Below, piece after piece: positions 20,024 through 26,753 of a stretch of DNA of 30,686 nt. Origin of the DNA: a virus. Under the pieces are notes generated by a model. The model ran no database searches and was not told where the DNA came from. It worked only from the letters and a program-made list of their open reading frames with translations. The stretch spans positions 1 to 30,686 of IMG/VR virus record IMGVR_UViG_3300044630_003015, one strand, 5' to 3'. Position 1 is the stretch's first letter. The number at the start of each line of letters is the position of its first letter. A program made the position numbers and the translations under genes.

Positions 20024-21449
20024 AACAGATCGCATGCTTGCTGAAGGCGGCGTAATGCAAGAGGGCAACACAGTAGACCCCGTGTCTGGCAATGATGTAC
20101 CTCCCGGTGCTTTGCAAGAAGAAGTGCGTGATGACATTGATGCACAAATAAGTGAAGGTGAGTTTATTTTCCCTGCTGATGTTACTCGATACATTGGTCT
20201 TTCTACGCTCATGAAGATGCGCGACAAAGCCAAAGAAGGCTTGAAAAAGATGGAAGAGATTGGGCAGATGGGTAACGCTGAAGAAGTACCTAATGCTGAA
20301 GCTCTTCATGGTGGTGAGTCTGAAATGGACGATGAAACATTTGGTGCTGAAGTTGATTCCATTATGAACGAAGACATGGGCACTGAAGAGCCAGCCTTTG
20401 CTGAGGGTGGTTATGTTGATCCCGCTAACGCACCTTTGTATAAGTCATCCCCAATTAAAGGGTTTGAGATGGTGACCATGACCAACGAGTCTGGTAACAC
20501 CATTTATATTCCGCATGTAAATGGAAAACCATTACTGGCTGTTCCTGCTGGTTATATCGCTAAGAAGGGTATTCTTCCAACTATAGAAGACCCTGCTGCT
20601 GTGGCTGCAAAAGCAGCCGCTGGTAAAACTGTCGATACCGGCGGTGGGGGAGATGGTCCAACAAGCGGACCAGCACCGGGGACATCACAAGGTGGTGCTG
20701 TTCCAAGTATTAGTAACACAGGCGTTGTAACTGCCGCTAATACTGGTCTTACTAATACACAGGCTGGTATTCTTGGTACGGTAATTGGGCTGGTAACAGG
20801 TGTTCCTTTGCTTGGACTTGTTGGAAGACAAATGAATGATACATTAAATAAAGGTTATGCAAAAGATGCGGCTGATGTGGTACAAGGAATTGTAGATGGT
20901 AATGAAATGGGTATTCCGGGCGGTGCTACACCTGCCACCGCTGGCCCTCAAGGCACAGGTGGTCAAGCTGCTAATGCTGGCACTGCTGCTGCTGCCGCTG
21001 CCGTTGCTGCTGGATATTCTTCGGAAGCTGTTGCTGCTGCTGCACAAGCCGCTGCCAACGCTACGCTTGGTGGAGCAAACGCTACATCCGCTGCACAAGC
21101 AGGTGTGGCTGCTGCCATTGCTGCCGAAAGTGTGAATAATTCTGGCCTTACCGTTGCAGCAGAAAATGAAGCTGTTGCTGTTCAAAATACTGGCGCAATT
21201 AGTAGTCCTGTAAGCGCACCAGATATTACTACAACAAACTTTGGTCCTGAAGTAGATACTAGCTTGGAATCGCAAGGTGCTTACAGTGGCAATACAGGCG
21301 CTGACAGTGGTTACAGTGGGGGTACTACTGGCGCAGGAAACGAAGGTGGTGGTATTGGGGCAGGAGAAGGACTTGCTAAAGGCGGCTTCGTTACAAAGAA
21401 AAACAAACCAGCAGTTAAAGCTAAAAGAGGACTTGCTTCTCGTAAGTGA
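20010..21449 (+). CDS. Virion protein with acidic N-terminus and Ala/Gly-rich C-terminus
   Basis: 479 aa from the ATG at 20010, preferred because AAGG lies about 9 nt upstream; a start at 20001 adds three residues. Residues 1-90 are a conserved domain (DPVSGNDVPPGALQEEVRDDIDAQISEGEFIFPADVTRYIG) that I recall in structural proteins of aquatic phages. The middle is acidic. Residues ~310-400 are almost only Ala, Gly, Asn and Thr. It ends with a basic tail (KKNKPAVKAKRG). It is probably an internal head or head-tail protein. Confidence 0.78.
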   Translation: MYTTETDRMLAEGGVMQEGNTVDPVSGNDVPPGALQEEVRDDIDAQISEGEFIFPADVTRYIGLSTLMKMRDKAKEGLKKMEEIGQMGNAEEVPNAEALHGGESEMDDETFGAEVDSIMNEDMGTEEPAFAEGGYVDPANAPLYKSSPIKGFEMVTMTNESGNTIYIPHVNGKPLLAVPAGYIAKKGILPTIEDPAAVAAKAAAGKTVDTGGGGDGPTSGPAPGTSQGGAVPSISNTGVVTAANTGLTNTQAGILGTVIGLVTGVPLLGLVGRQMNDTLNKGYAKDAADVVQGIVDGNEMGIPGGATPATAGPQGTGGQAANAGTAAAAAAVAAGYSSEAVAAAAQAAANATLGGANATSAAQAGVAAAIAAESVNNSGLTVAAENEAVAVQNTGAISSPVSAPDITTTNFGPEVDTSLESQGAYSGNTGADSGYSGGTTGAGNEGGGIGAGEGLAKGGFVTKKNKPAVKAKRGLASRK

Positions 21450-21468
21450 TATATAATATAGATACCAA

Positions 21469-21518
21469 AGCCAGTGGTGGGCTGGTTGGTAAATAATAAT
21501 TTCCCACCATTATTGGCT
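21469..21518 (+). terminator. Composite hairpin in gap before the scaffold gene
   Basis: Arms AGCCA and TGGTGGG (21469-21481) pair with CCCACCA (21503-21509) and TGGCT (21514-21518), with a bulge and a 21-nt loop. No T-run follows, so it may be an RNA-processing or attenuation site, not a clean terminator. Confidence 0.45.
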
Positions 21519-21570
21519 ACCTACTCCCTAGATTTCTAGCTACAGATGGCCCCAACTTTAAAAGGTATTT

Positions 21571-22437
21571 ATGACAGAAGTAGTTGCTGAACAAAAGACG
21601 CAGAAGACTGCAATGGTTCCATTCGGTACACGCAATGCAAATCGTGAGCGTATCGAAACTGAAGAGGCTGAACTGAAACGCCTTATGGAAGGCTCTGATA
21701 AAAAGAAAGAAGAGACTGAAGAGGGTGATGACTCTTCGTTGAATGCTGAAGAGAAAAGCTTTAAGAAGCGGTATGGTGATCTTCGCCGTCATTCTCAACA
21801 GCAGCAAACAACCTTTCAAAAGCAGATTGATGAGTTGAAAGAACAACTTACTAAGTCCACTGAGAAACAAATTAAGCTTCCCACATCTGAATCTGATCTT
21901 GCTGAATGGGCTAAGACCTATCCAGATGTTGCAAAGATTGTTGAAACCATTGCAATTAAAAAAGCAAAGGAACAATCGTTAGCCATTGAAGATCGCCTTA
22001 ATAAGCTTGATGAGCGTGAGAAACTAACGGCTCGTGAAAAAGCTGAGCTTGAACTTAACCGCTTGCATCCAGACTTTGACAAGATTCGTGACACCGATGA
22101 GTTCCATACATGGGCTGAAGAACAGCCTTCTTGGATTCAACAGGCTCTGTATGAGAATGATAACGATGCTCGTTCTGCTGCTCGTGCCATTGATCTTTAC
22201 AAAGCCGACATGGGTTTGACTAAGGCTAAGAAACCTAAAGAAGATACTAGTGCTGCTCAAGGAGTTGGCACTCGCAGTAGTAAGTCTGCCCCGTCTGATA
22301 ATGATACAGATGGTGTAATTTATGAATCAGAAGTTGCTAAACTAACATCAAAGCAGTACGAACATCACCAAGAAGATATTGCTAAAGCAATGCGTAGTGG
22401 TAAATTTGTTTATGATTTGAGCGGAAAAGCTCGATGA
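21571..22437 (+). CDS. Capsid scaffolding protein
   Basis: 288 aa, very charged and almost wholly helical (EEKSFKKRYGDLRRHSQQQQTT; coiled coil about 75-100; KKAKEQSLAIEDRLNKLDERE about 135-155). It has an acidic start and a basic, flexible C-terminus (SGKFVYDLSGKAR). Position (between the portal-side genes and the capsid gene) and composition are those of a scaffold that directs prohead assembly and leaves before packaging. Little sequence similarity is expected among scaffolds, so the call rests on context and composition. Confidence 0.82.
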   Translation: MTEVVAEQKTQKTAMVPFGTRNANRERIETEEAELKRLMEGSDKKKEETEEGDDSSLNAEEKSFKKRYGDLRRHSQQQQTTFQKQIDELKEQLTKSTEKQIKLPTSESDLAEWAKTYPDVAKIVETIAIKKAKEQSLAIEDRLNKLDEREKLTAREKAELELNRLHPDFDKIRDTDEFHTWAEEQPSWIQQALYENDNDARSAARAIDLYKADMGLTKAKKPKEDTSAAQGVGTRSSKSAPSDNDTDGVIYESEVAKLTSKQYEHHQEDIAKAMRSGKFVYDLSGKAR

Positions 22438-22452
22438 CTTAATAATTAATGG

Positions 22453-22528
22453 CGCGGAGTATGGAAGTGGTCATCCGCTTGGCCTCATAAGCCAAGAATC
22501 GGGGGTTCGAATCCCTCCTCCGCAACCA
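22453..22528 (+). tRNA. Initiator-like tRNA-Met (CAT anticodon)
   Basis: Acceptor CGCGGAG pairs with CTCCGC, leaving C1 opposite A72 unpaired: the mark of bacterial initiator tRNA. D stem TGGA/TCCG gives G11-C24 (purine-pyrimidine, also initiator-like). Anticodon stem TTGGC/GCCAA has three G-C pairs beside loop CTCATAA, though in the order GGC/GCC, not the classic GGG/CCC. T arm GGGGG-TTCGAAT-CCCTC, then ACCA encoded. An elongator Met or Ile2 tRNA would not have the C1-A72 mismatch. It sits between scaffold and capsid genes. Confidence 0.85.
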
Positions 22529-22540
22529 AATTAAGATCGC

Positions 22541-22570
22541 TTGACAACTTCCTAAGTTTAGTGATATAAC
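22541..22570 (+). promoter_or_regulatory. Strong internal promoter before the capsid gene
   Basis: TTGACA at 22541-22546, 18-bp spacer, TATAAC at 22565-22570. It has the same 18-bp spacer as the leftward promoters. It would give extra transcripts of the 60-aa gene and the capsid gene. A TAGC-AAG-GCTA inverted repeat (22574-22584) follows, covering the AAGG before the ATG at 22586. Confidence 0.75.
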
Positions 22571-22585
22571 TTTTAGCAAGGCTAC

Positions 22586-22768
22586 ATGAGTAGCTTTGCT
22601 TTGTATCTTAAGTACTTGCTTGCAACCTGTACTAAAGATCAAACTGTAACGCAAATAGCACTGTCAGAACTACCTGAAGTTTTGATGGCCTATGTAGATG
22701 AGGGGGCACTCAACACTCTACATACACCCATTAACGCCAGCCTCTGTATGTATGTTCAGCGTATTTAA
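22586..22768 (+). CDS. Possible small protein, 60 aa
   Basis: Lies just behind the promoter; AAGG is 4 nt from the ATG, a tight spacing. Sequence MSSFALYLKYLLATCTKDQT then ELPEVLMAYVDEGALNTLH; helical, no family recognised. It is either a real small protein or part of the capsid-gene leader. Confidence 0.5.
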   Translation: MSSFALYLKYLLATCTKDQTVTQIALSELPEVLMAYVDEGALNTLHTPINASLCMYVQRI

Positions 22769-22801
22769 ATATATGCCAATATATCTATAGGAGATTTAAA
22801 A

Positions 22802-23872
22802 ATGGCTTTTCCATCAGCTTCCGGTTACGGCAATTTACCCAATGGTAATTTCTCTGCTGTAATTTATAGCAAACAAGTACAACTCGCTTTCCGTAAAGCA
22901 TCTACCGTTGAAGACATCACTAACAGTGACTACTTCGGTGAGATCGCCGCAATGGGCGATAGCGTTAAGATCATCAAAGAACCTGAAGTGTCGGTGCAAG
23001 CCTATGCTCGTGGTACTCAGATCACCGCTCAAGATCTCGATGACGAAGATTTCTCGCTGGTTGTTGACCAAGCTAACTACTACGCATTCAAGATTGATGA
23101 CATCGAAGCTGCTCATTCGCATGTGAATTTCATGCAGATGGCTTCTGACCGTGCCGCCTATCGTCTGCGCGACCAGTATGACCAAGACGTTCTTGGCTAT
23201 CTGACCGGCTTCCAACAGTCTGCTAAGCATGCAAATGCTGACACTGCTCGTACTGCCGCTTCCGGTACTAAAGCCGTCAGCACTGCCGGTTCAGACGAAC
23301 TGTTGACTACAATGAAGTTGATCAAGAGCAGCTTTGGCAACATCACCACAGCTTCTGCTGGTGATCATTCGATTCCTTTGGCTCCACGCCTTCCCGGCGC
23401 TACCGCTCTTCCCACTGCTACAGCTTCGCCATTGATGGTGATTTCGCGCATGGGTCGTTTGCTTGATCAACAGTTTGTTGACACGCAAGGTCGCTGGGTT
23501 GTTGTTGACCCAACCTTTATCGAGATGCTAAAAGACGAAGACAGCCGTCTTCTGAATGGCGACTTTGGTGGTTCTGGTCTGCAAAACGGTTTGGTCATCA
23601 ACAATCTGCACGGCTTCCGTGTGTATGTGTCAAACAACCTGCCAAAAGTTGGTACTGGTCCCGGCACCGCTGGCTCCGCTAACCAGAACTCCAACTATGG
23701 TGTTATGGTTGCCGGTCATGACAGCGCTGTTGCAACTGCTCAGCAGATCACCAAGACCGAGAGCTATCGTGACCCTGACAGCTTCGCTGACATTGTTCGC
23801 GGTATGCACCTCTATGGTCGCAAAATCCTTCGTCCTGAAGGCATCGTGACTGCCAAGTACAACGTGGCTTGA
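22802..23872 (+). CDS. Major capsid protein
   Basis: 356 aa. TAGGAGA lies 7 nt before the ATG, the best ribosome site in the late cluster, as expected for the most abundant protein. The sequence has an N-arm (FSAVIYSKQVQLAFRKASTVEDITNSDYFGEI), an extended-loop region (EPEVSVQAYARGTQITAQDLDDEDFSLVVDQANYYAFKID), a long helix with ASDRAAYRLRDQYDQDVLGYL and a P-domain ending in HLYGRKILRPEGI. This is an HK97-fold capsid of the kind found in podovirus-type aquatic phages; the fold is inferred from this layout. Its GC content and codons are more biased than those of its neighbours, consistent with high expression. A terminator follows. Confidence 0.93.
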   Translation: MAFPSASGYGNLPNGNFSAVIYSKQVQLAFRKASTVEDITNSDYFGEIAAMGDSVKIIKEPEVSVQAYARGTQITAQDLDDEDFSLVVDQANYYAFKIDDIEAAHSHVNFMQMASDRAAYRLRDQYDQDVLGYLTGFQQSAKHANADTARTAASGTKAVSTAGSDELLTTMKLIKSSFGNITTASAGDHSIPLAPRLPGATALPTATASPLMVISRMGRLLDQQFVDTQGRWVVVDPTFIEMLKDEDSRLLNGDFGGSGLQNGLVINNLHGFRVYVSNNLPKVGTGPGTAGSANQNSNYGVMVAGHDSAVATAQQITKTESYRDPDSFADIVRGMHLYGRKILRPEGIVTAKYNVA

Positions 23873-23879
23873 TGAAACA

Positions 23880-23902
23880 GGGGAGGCTCACAAGGCTTCC
23901 CC
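23880..23902 (+). terminator. Terminator after the capsid gene
   Basis: GGGGAGGC pairs with GGCTTCCCC through a short loop (TCACAA), with one G-T pair. The tail GTTTATATATT has only a weak T-run, so termination may be partial. Confidence 0.65.
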
Positions 23903-23934
23903 GTTTATATATTTACACATAAAGGAAATTTAAA

Positions 23935-24426
23935 ATGGCTACTGTTACAACTCTTGCTGGTGGCGCGACTGCTGGTCGCACCGCTGGCTCCGTGCCTTAT
24001 CTGGTTGATAAAACTATTAACTTTGCCACTGCTGCAACCGCTAAAGGTTCTGCCTTGGCTGCTGCTGATGTGATTGAGTGCATCTCTGTTCCCGTCAATA
24101 CTGTCATCTTGAATGCTGGTATCGAAATCACTACGCTCCTCGCTGGTGAGTCAAGCGACACCACTTTCGATTTGGGTATCACTGGTGTTGACGCTGATGT
24201 ATTCGTTGATGGTTTTGATGCTGACGCTGCTGCCGCTGGTGATTATGCACAGAACGCTGCTGCTTTCCAGCCTGTCGTGATTGGCGCTACTGCTGACACT
24301 ATTGACTTGTTGATCGCCACTGCTACCACTGCACCTACTTCTGGTGTTGCTCGTGTGTGGGCTGTGTTGATGAATGTTGATGGCCGTCCTGCAACCGATG
24401 AAGTTGACCGCGACCAACTGGCTTAA
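23935..24426 (+). CDS. Head decoration-like structural protein
   Basis: 163 aa, Ala/Thr/Asp-rich beta protein with AAAGG about 8 nt before the ATG. It has repeated ADV, TTLAGESSDTTFDLGITGVDADVFVDG and a C-terminal ARVWAVLMNVDGR. A small beta-rich acidic protein directly after the capsid gene, between two terminators, is the usual place for a decoration or head-stabilising protein. A fibre or adaptor role cannot be excluded. Confidence 0.68.
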   Translation: MATVTTLAGGATAGRTAGSVPYLVDKTINFATAATAKGSALAAADVIECISVPVNTVILNAGIEITTLLAGESSDTTFDLGITGVDADVFVDGFDADAAAAGDYAQNAAAFQPVVIGATADTIDLLIATATTAPTSGVARVWAVLMNVDGRPATDEVDRDQLA

Positions 24427-24440
24427 TAGCTAGTAACTAG

Positions 24441-24462
24441 GAAGAGGGCTTTGGCCCTCTTC
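24441..24462 (+). terminator. Strong intrinsic terminator
   Basis: Perfect 9-bp stem GAAGAGGGC/GCCCTCTTC with a 4-nt loop, followed by TTTTCTGTTTT. Confidence 0.9.
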
Positions 24463-24485
24463 TTTTCTGTTTTAACAAAGCTAAT

Positions 24486-25202
24486 ATGTCATCAACCTAC
24501 CTTGCCCTTACGAATGAATTGCTACGGCGCTTAAATGAAGTAGAGCTTGACTCTACAAACTTTGCCGCTTCCCGTAATGTCCAAGCTCTTGCTAAAGACT
24601 CTATCAATTCATCCGTAAGGGAACTGTTGCATTCCGCACAGGAATGGCCGTTCACACTAGTTACATATCCACAAACCCTCACTGTTGGTGAGGCAACATA
24701 TTCTTTTCCAGCAACCTTGAACAGTGTTGATTGGCAAACCTTCTATCTTAAGCAGCTAAATAATAGTAATGAACCCGGCAATCTAGAAGTTATTTCATAT
24801 ACACAATACATTGAAGAATATCGTGGTAAAGACGAATCTTCTGGCACTGGTGGATATGGACCACCTAGAATAGTTAGCCAGACTAAAGAGAATAAGTTTA
24901 TTGTATCTCCACCTCCAAACTTAGCATATATTATTGAGTACAAATACTGGAGCTTTCCAACTTCTCTTTCTTTGTTCTCTGATGTATGTATTATTCCAGA
25001 GCGTTTCAACAATGTAATTATTGATGGCGCTATGATGTTCATGATGCTGTTTCGCAGTAATGAGCAAAGCGCTTCTATTCACAAAGATAAGTTTGAACAA
25101 GGCGTTAAGACAATGCGAAGGCTGCTCATGGATGAGCCGCTATCGGTGCGATCTGCTATGCTGACTAGGCCAACTCTTTCCACTAGGGTGATGAATGGCT
25201 GA
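24486..25202 (+). CDS. Tail tubular protein A-like adaptor
   Basis: 238 aa. N-terminal helices (YLALTNELLRRLNEVEL, VQALAKDSINSSVRELLHSAQEWPF), then a beta part and C-terminal helices (NNVIIDGAMMFMMLFRSNEQS). The QEWPF-like element and size fit the gp11-type (T7) head-tail/tail-tube adaptor as found in aquatic podoviruses. It joins portal to nozzle. The stop overlaps the start of the next gene by 8 nt. Confidence 0.75.
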   Translation: MSSTYLALTNELLRRLNEVELDSTNFAASRNVQALAKDSINSSVRELLHSAQEWPFTLVTYPQTLTVGEATYSFPATLNSVDWQTFYLKQLNNSNEPGNLEVISYTQYIEEYRGKDESSGTGGYGPPRIVSQTKENKFIVSPPPNLAYIIEYKYWSFPTSLSLFSDVCIIPERFNNVIIDGAMMFMMLFRSNEQSASIHKDKFEQGVKTMRRLLMDEPLSVRSAMLTRPTLSTRVMNG

Positions 25203-26751
25203 TAAGATTCAGGCATATAAAGTAAGCTGTCAAGGTGGCTTAGATACCAACAAGGACATGTTAGCGCAGGGAGAGTTGTATCCCGGCAGCGGTCTTCAGC
25301 TTGTTAATTATGAGCCATCTATTACTGGTGGATATCGCCGCATTAGTGGCTATACAAATACATATGGCACAGTTCCCGGCGAAGGTTCTGTACTTGGTGT
25401 AAACATCTCTGAGAATCTTAACAATGGGATATTTGCTTGCCGTAAGCCCACATCTCCATCGACTGATTATTTCTATCGCTGGAATACTTCTACGTCTGCA
25501 TGGGTCGCCATTACCCTTGCTGGTAGTCCAACAATGGTTGGTGTCAAGAAGGTTCGTTTTGAGAACCTGTCTTGGGGTACCGATAAGATGGTGCTGGCAG
25601 ATGGTATCAATCGTGCTGCTGTCTATGATGGTACAACCTATACACAGCTTGCTTCACCAGCACCGGCAAAGCCTAAGTTTGTAACGCATTTTGCTAATCA
25701 TTTATTTCTAGCTGGTGATACAACTGACCCTTACAACTTATATTTCTCTGCACCGCTGGCTGAGACAGACTTTACTCCAGCCAATGGTGCTGGTGTTATT
25801 AATGTTGGTTTTCCAATTGTACAAATTAAAAGCTTTCGTGATTCGCTGTACATCTTCGGTAAGAATGCAATCAATCGTCTTTCTGGAACAAGTATTGCAG
25901 ACTTTAAGATTGAAGAAGTTACTAGCAACCTTGGTTGTGTTGCTTCTGATAGTGTTGTTGAGATTGCTGGTAACTTAATATTTCTTAGCCATGACGGATT
26001 TAGACCAATCTCTGGCACTGCTCGTATTGGTGACATTGAACTTGAGACTATTTCTAAACAGGTACAAAGTACTGTTGTTTCGATTGTAGATGAACTAGTT
26101 GCAGGTAGCATCGACACTGAGACAGTTAGCATGATCGTGCTAAATAAGAAGAGTCAGTTTCGGTTTATGTTACCAACTGAAGGCTTGTTTGGATTTCTTG
26201 GTGGCATTCGTAAAACAGATCGTGGCTCTGGCTTTGAATATAGCTTGTTGTTTGACATGGTGGTGTCATGCGCTACCAGTGGCTACATTGGTTTTAATGA
26301 AATTATTATTCATGGCGCATCTAATGGCAAGGTTTATAAGCAAGAAACTGGCAGCAACTTTGATACTCGTGAAATTCTTAGCATCTATCAAACTCCATAT
26401 TTCTACTTTGAAGACCCCACTATCCGCAAGAACTTCTACAATATAACTACATTCTTGCGTAGTGAAGGAAGTACTAACATTGTTTTTTCTGTATCTTATG
26501 ACTTTGAAGACAGCGTTAATGTTTTTAATCCCTCAAACTATGCTATAACAACGGCTGGTGCAGCAGCGTATTATAATACTGCTGTGTACGATAGTGGTGT
26601 TATATACGATGGCAACCCTTCACCAGTGGTGAAGACAAACATTTCAGGTTCTGGTTTCTCTGTTTCATTTAAGTATGTTACGTTTGATACAAATGCCAGT
26701 CATAACATTCAAGGTATGGTCTTGAACTTTTCATTTAACGACAGGAGATAA
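25195..26751 (+). CDS. Tail tubular protein B-like nozzle protein
   Basis: 518 aa, beta-rich throughout, with repeated YFYRW, NLSWGTDKMVLADG, ANHLFLAGD, DSLYIFGKNAINRLSG and NLIFLSHDGFRPISG segments like a beta-propeller. This is the pattern of podoviral tail nozzle (gp12-like) proteins, which form the end of the tail tube and bind fibres. It overlaps the adaptor gene by 8 nt and precedes the fibre gene. Assigned from fold pattern and order; sequence signatures of the family are weak. Confidence 0.78.
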   Translation: MADKIQAYKVSCQGGLDTNKDMLAQGELYPGSGLQLVNYEPSITGGYRRISGYTNTYGTVPGEGSVLGVNISENLNNGIFACRKPTSPSTDYFYRWNTSTSAWVAITLAGSPTMVGVKKVRFENLSWGTDKMVLADGINRAAVYDGTTYTQLASPAPAKPKFVTHFANHLFLAGDTTDPYNLYFSAPLAETDFTPANGAGVINVGFPIVQIKSFRDSLYIFGKNAINRLSGTSIADFKIEEVTSNLGCVASDSVVEIAGNLIFLSHDGFRPISGTARIGDIELETISKQVQSTVVSIVDELVAGSIDTETVSMIVLNKKSQFRFMLPTEGLFGFLGGIRKTDRGSGFEYSLLFDMVVSCATSGYIGFNEIIIHGASNGKVYKQETGSNFDTREILSIYQTPYFYFEDPTIRKNFYNITTFLRSEGSTNIVFSVSYDFEDSVNVFNPSNYAITTAGAAAYYNTAVYDSGVIYDGNPSPVVKTNISGSGFSVSFKYVTFDTNASHNIQGMVLNFSFNDRR

Positions 26752-26753
26752 TC

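Noticed and set aside
22453-22528. tRNA region as an integration site (attP)
   Set aside because: It lies inside the head gene cluster and is a complete foldable tRNA with its own CCA, so a functional tRNA is more likely than a host-derived att fragment.
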